This document shows positions 5,995 through 6,902 of a DNA stretch of 6,902 nucleotides, in pieces. The notes beneath the pieces were generated by a model, which worked only from the letters and a program-made list of their open reading frames with translations, had not been told where the DNA came from and searched no databases. Location of the stretch: positions 1-6,902 of the forward strand of contig CAMWXF010000095.1 in assembly GCA_947178115.1 (NCBI GenBank), read 5' to 3'. Numbering within the stretch: the stretch's first letter is position 1; every line of letters starts with the position of its first letter. The DNA is from an uncultured Lachnospiraceae bacterium. GTDB taxonomy: Bacteria > Bacillota > Clostridia > Lachnospirales > Lachnospiraceae. Position numbers and translations under genes: made by a program.

Positions 5995-6714
5995 ATGCAC
6001 AGGATAGGAATCATTTCAGACACACACGGGTTGCTTCGCCCGGAGGTGGAGGAAACTTTGCAGGGCTGCGAGGCGATCCTGCACGGTGGAGACATCAACA
6101 AGCCTGAGATTTTGGACAAACTGAACAGGATCGCGCCGACTTACGTCGTACGGGGGAACAATGATAAAGAATGGGCGAAGGAACTGCCGGAGACACTGTC
6201 GGTCAGTCTGTGCGGAATCGGCTTTTTTATGGTACACAATAAAAAGTATATTCCGAAAAAGGAAGAAGACCTAAAGGATGTCGATATTATTGTCTACGGT
6301 CATTCCCATAAATATGAAGAGAAGCAGGAGGACGGACGACTTCTGCTCAATCCGGGGAGCTGCGGACCGAGACGGTTTACGCAGCCTATCACTTTTGCGG
6401 TGCTTGCAGTCGAAGACGATGGTGCATATAAGGTAGAGAAGGTCGAAGTAGCACATCCGGCCGCTGCGGCGAAGGCAGACAGACCGGATACAGAGAAAGT
6501 TACATTGGAACAGGAAATTGCCACGTTTGACATGAAGAGGGTCGTTAAAGCGGTCATGCGCGATACGAACAGGAGACGATCCGTCGGAGAGATTGCGGTA
6601 AAGAACGGAATCAGCGAGGAACTGACAGAGCAGATCTGCCGGCTTTATCTCACTCATCCCGGCGTGAGTGCGGACGGTATTATAGACAAAATGGGGTTGC
6701 CGAAAAATCGGTGA
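5995..6714 (+). CDS. YfcE/MJ0936-type metallophosphoesterase with extra C-terminal helical domain
   Basis: This is a cytoplasmic calcineurin-like phosphodiesterase of 239 residues. The metal and active-site motifs are complete: D9-T-H11, G31-G-D33, G54-N-N-D57, H81, and G102-H103-S-H105, followed by the family's N119-P-G-S-C-G-P. The catalytic part ends near residue 152, about the full length of YfcE-type enzymes. After an Ala/Pro/Lys-rich link (153-168) comes an additional helical stretch (169-239, around RRRSVGEIAVKNGISEEL and ICRLYLTHPGVSADGI) that looks like a helix-turn-helix or small helical bundle. GGAG at 5983-5986 lies 8 bases before the ATG at 5995. An open frame upstream of this ATG runs back into the deacetylase gene and has no ribosome-binding site. 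The gene follows the deacetylase by 20 bases and is probably cotranscribed. The natural substrate cannot be read from the sequence. Confidence 0.88.
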   Translation: MHRIGIISDTHGLLRPEVEETLQGCEAILHGGDINKPEILDKLNRIAPTYVVRGNNDKEWAKELPETLSVSLCGIGFFMVHNKKYIPKKEEDLKDVDIIVYGHSHKYEEKQEDGRLLLNPGSCGPRRFTQPITFAVLAVEDDGAYKVEKVEVAHPAAAAKADRPDTEKVTLEQEIATFDMKRVVKAVMRDTNRRRSVGEIAVKNGISEELTEQICRLYLTHPGVSADGIIDKMGLPKNR

Positions 6715-6720
6715 CCCCAT
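6691..6720 (+). terminator. 13-bp hairpin overlapping the stop codon, probable terminator or 3' end stabiliser
   Basis: Bases 6691-6703 (ATGGGGTTGCCGA) pair with 6708-6720 (TCGGTGACCCCAT) around an AAAA loop, giving 13 pairs including two G-U. The stop codon TGA (6712-6714) and the last seven codons of the phosphoesterase form the stem. The downstream bases ATAAATATAAT are AT-rich but lack a proper T-run, so intrinsic termination may be inefficient; a role in mRNA 3' end protection is an alternative. Confidence 0.5.
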
Positions 6721-6730
6721 ATAAATATAA

Positions 6731-6760
6731 TGCACCAACCTGCTCTAGTATGTTATACTA
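6731..6760 (+). promoter_or_regulatory. Extended -10 promoter with a dyad operator, upstream of the final gene
   Basis: TGTTATACT (6751-6759) is an extended -10 box with hexamer TATACT at 6754-6759. The -35 at a 17-base spacing is poor (TGCACC, 6731-6736). A perfect dyad, TAGTAT (6746-6751) and ATACTA (6755-6760) with centre GTT, covers the -10 box. A protein bound there would block RNA polymerase, so repression is likely, perhaps by the product of the following gene. The leader to the start codon is about 85 bases. Confidence 0.5.
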
Positions 6761-6849
6761 AGGTAATCAAACAGATTCGGGTATCGTGAAATGACAGGAT
6801 ACACCGGGCTGACGTATACACTAGGGGAAACAGGAAAGGAGCAGGGGTT

Positions 6850-6902
6850 ATGAACAGAAGTGAAGCAATTCTGAAGCTGTGCGAAGAGAAGCAGATCCGC
6901 AT
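6850..6902 (+). CDS. Start of a probable small helix-turn-helix regulator (3' end outside window)
   Basis: Only 17 codons are visible, reading MNRSEAILKLCEEKQIR. A strong ribosome-binding site AAAGGAG (6835-6841) lies 8 bases before the ATG, so a real gene begins here. The pattern of an opening helix, then LCEEKQI, resembles the first helix of Xre-type helix-turn-helix proteins common in Lachnospiraceae, but the recognition helices lie outside the window. The dyad over the upstream -10 box fits an autoregulated repressor. The functional call is a guess from the first residues and context. Confidence 0.5.
   Translation, partial: MNRSEAILKLCEEKQIR

Noticed and set aside
6730..6789. A 19-codon open frame starting at the ATG at 6730
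   Set aside because: It has no ribosome-binding site and overlaps the promoter and dyad of the following gene.

Overview
The window looks like chromosomal DNA of a Gram-positive anaerobe of the class Clostridia, most probably Lachnospiraceae. This rests on strong AGGAG-type ribosome-binding sites, a clostridial glycerol-3-phosphate oxidation gene set, a PdaA-type cell-wall deacetylase and the protein sequence style; no rRNA or other marker is present. All genes I support lie on the + strand. I see no tRNA, rRNA, insertion sequence, prophage gene, CRISPR array or replication origin.

Left part (1-3867): a glycerol catabolic operon. It starts inside glpK (glycerol kinase, C-terminal half only). 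A GlpA-like FAD dehydrogenase with a C-terminal BFD-like [2Fe-2S] domain follows, then a second FAD/NAD-dependent oxidoreductase, then a 120-residue DUF1667 protein with a Cys-x2-Cys-x3-Cys...Cys cluster. GlpK makes glycerol-3-phosphate, and the three following proteins probably oxidise it to dihydroxyacetone phosphate and pass the electrons on. This resembles the anaerobic GlpABC enzyme, but the usual GlpC subunit is absent and DUF1667 stands in its place. Two starts are better placed downstream of the longest open frame (677 and 2130), judged by ribosome-binding sites.

Middle part (3868-4870): an unrecognised 216-residue protein with a possible N-terminal helix-turn-helix, then about 320 bases without a convincing gene. 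That gap is structured. It has four GATGCA-type repeats exactly 11 bp apart running into a consensus TATAAT box, a 17-bp palindrome over that box, and a leader of about 145 nt with nested and competing stems. This looks like an OmpR/PhoB-type operator and a regulated promoter for the next gene.

Right part (4871-6902): a lipoprotein polysaccharide deacetylase of the PdaA type, then, 20 bases later, a YfcE-type metallophosphoesterase with an extra C-terminal helical domain. A 13-bp hairpin overlapping the latter's stop codon probably ends the unit. The window closes with a promoter carrying a dyad over its -10 box and the first 17 codons of a gene that resembles a small helix-turn-helix regulator.

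The most unusual signals are the 11-bp-phased operator with its leader, and the DUF1667-containing glycerol-3-phosphate dehydrogenase set.
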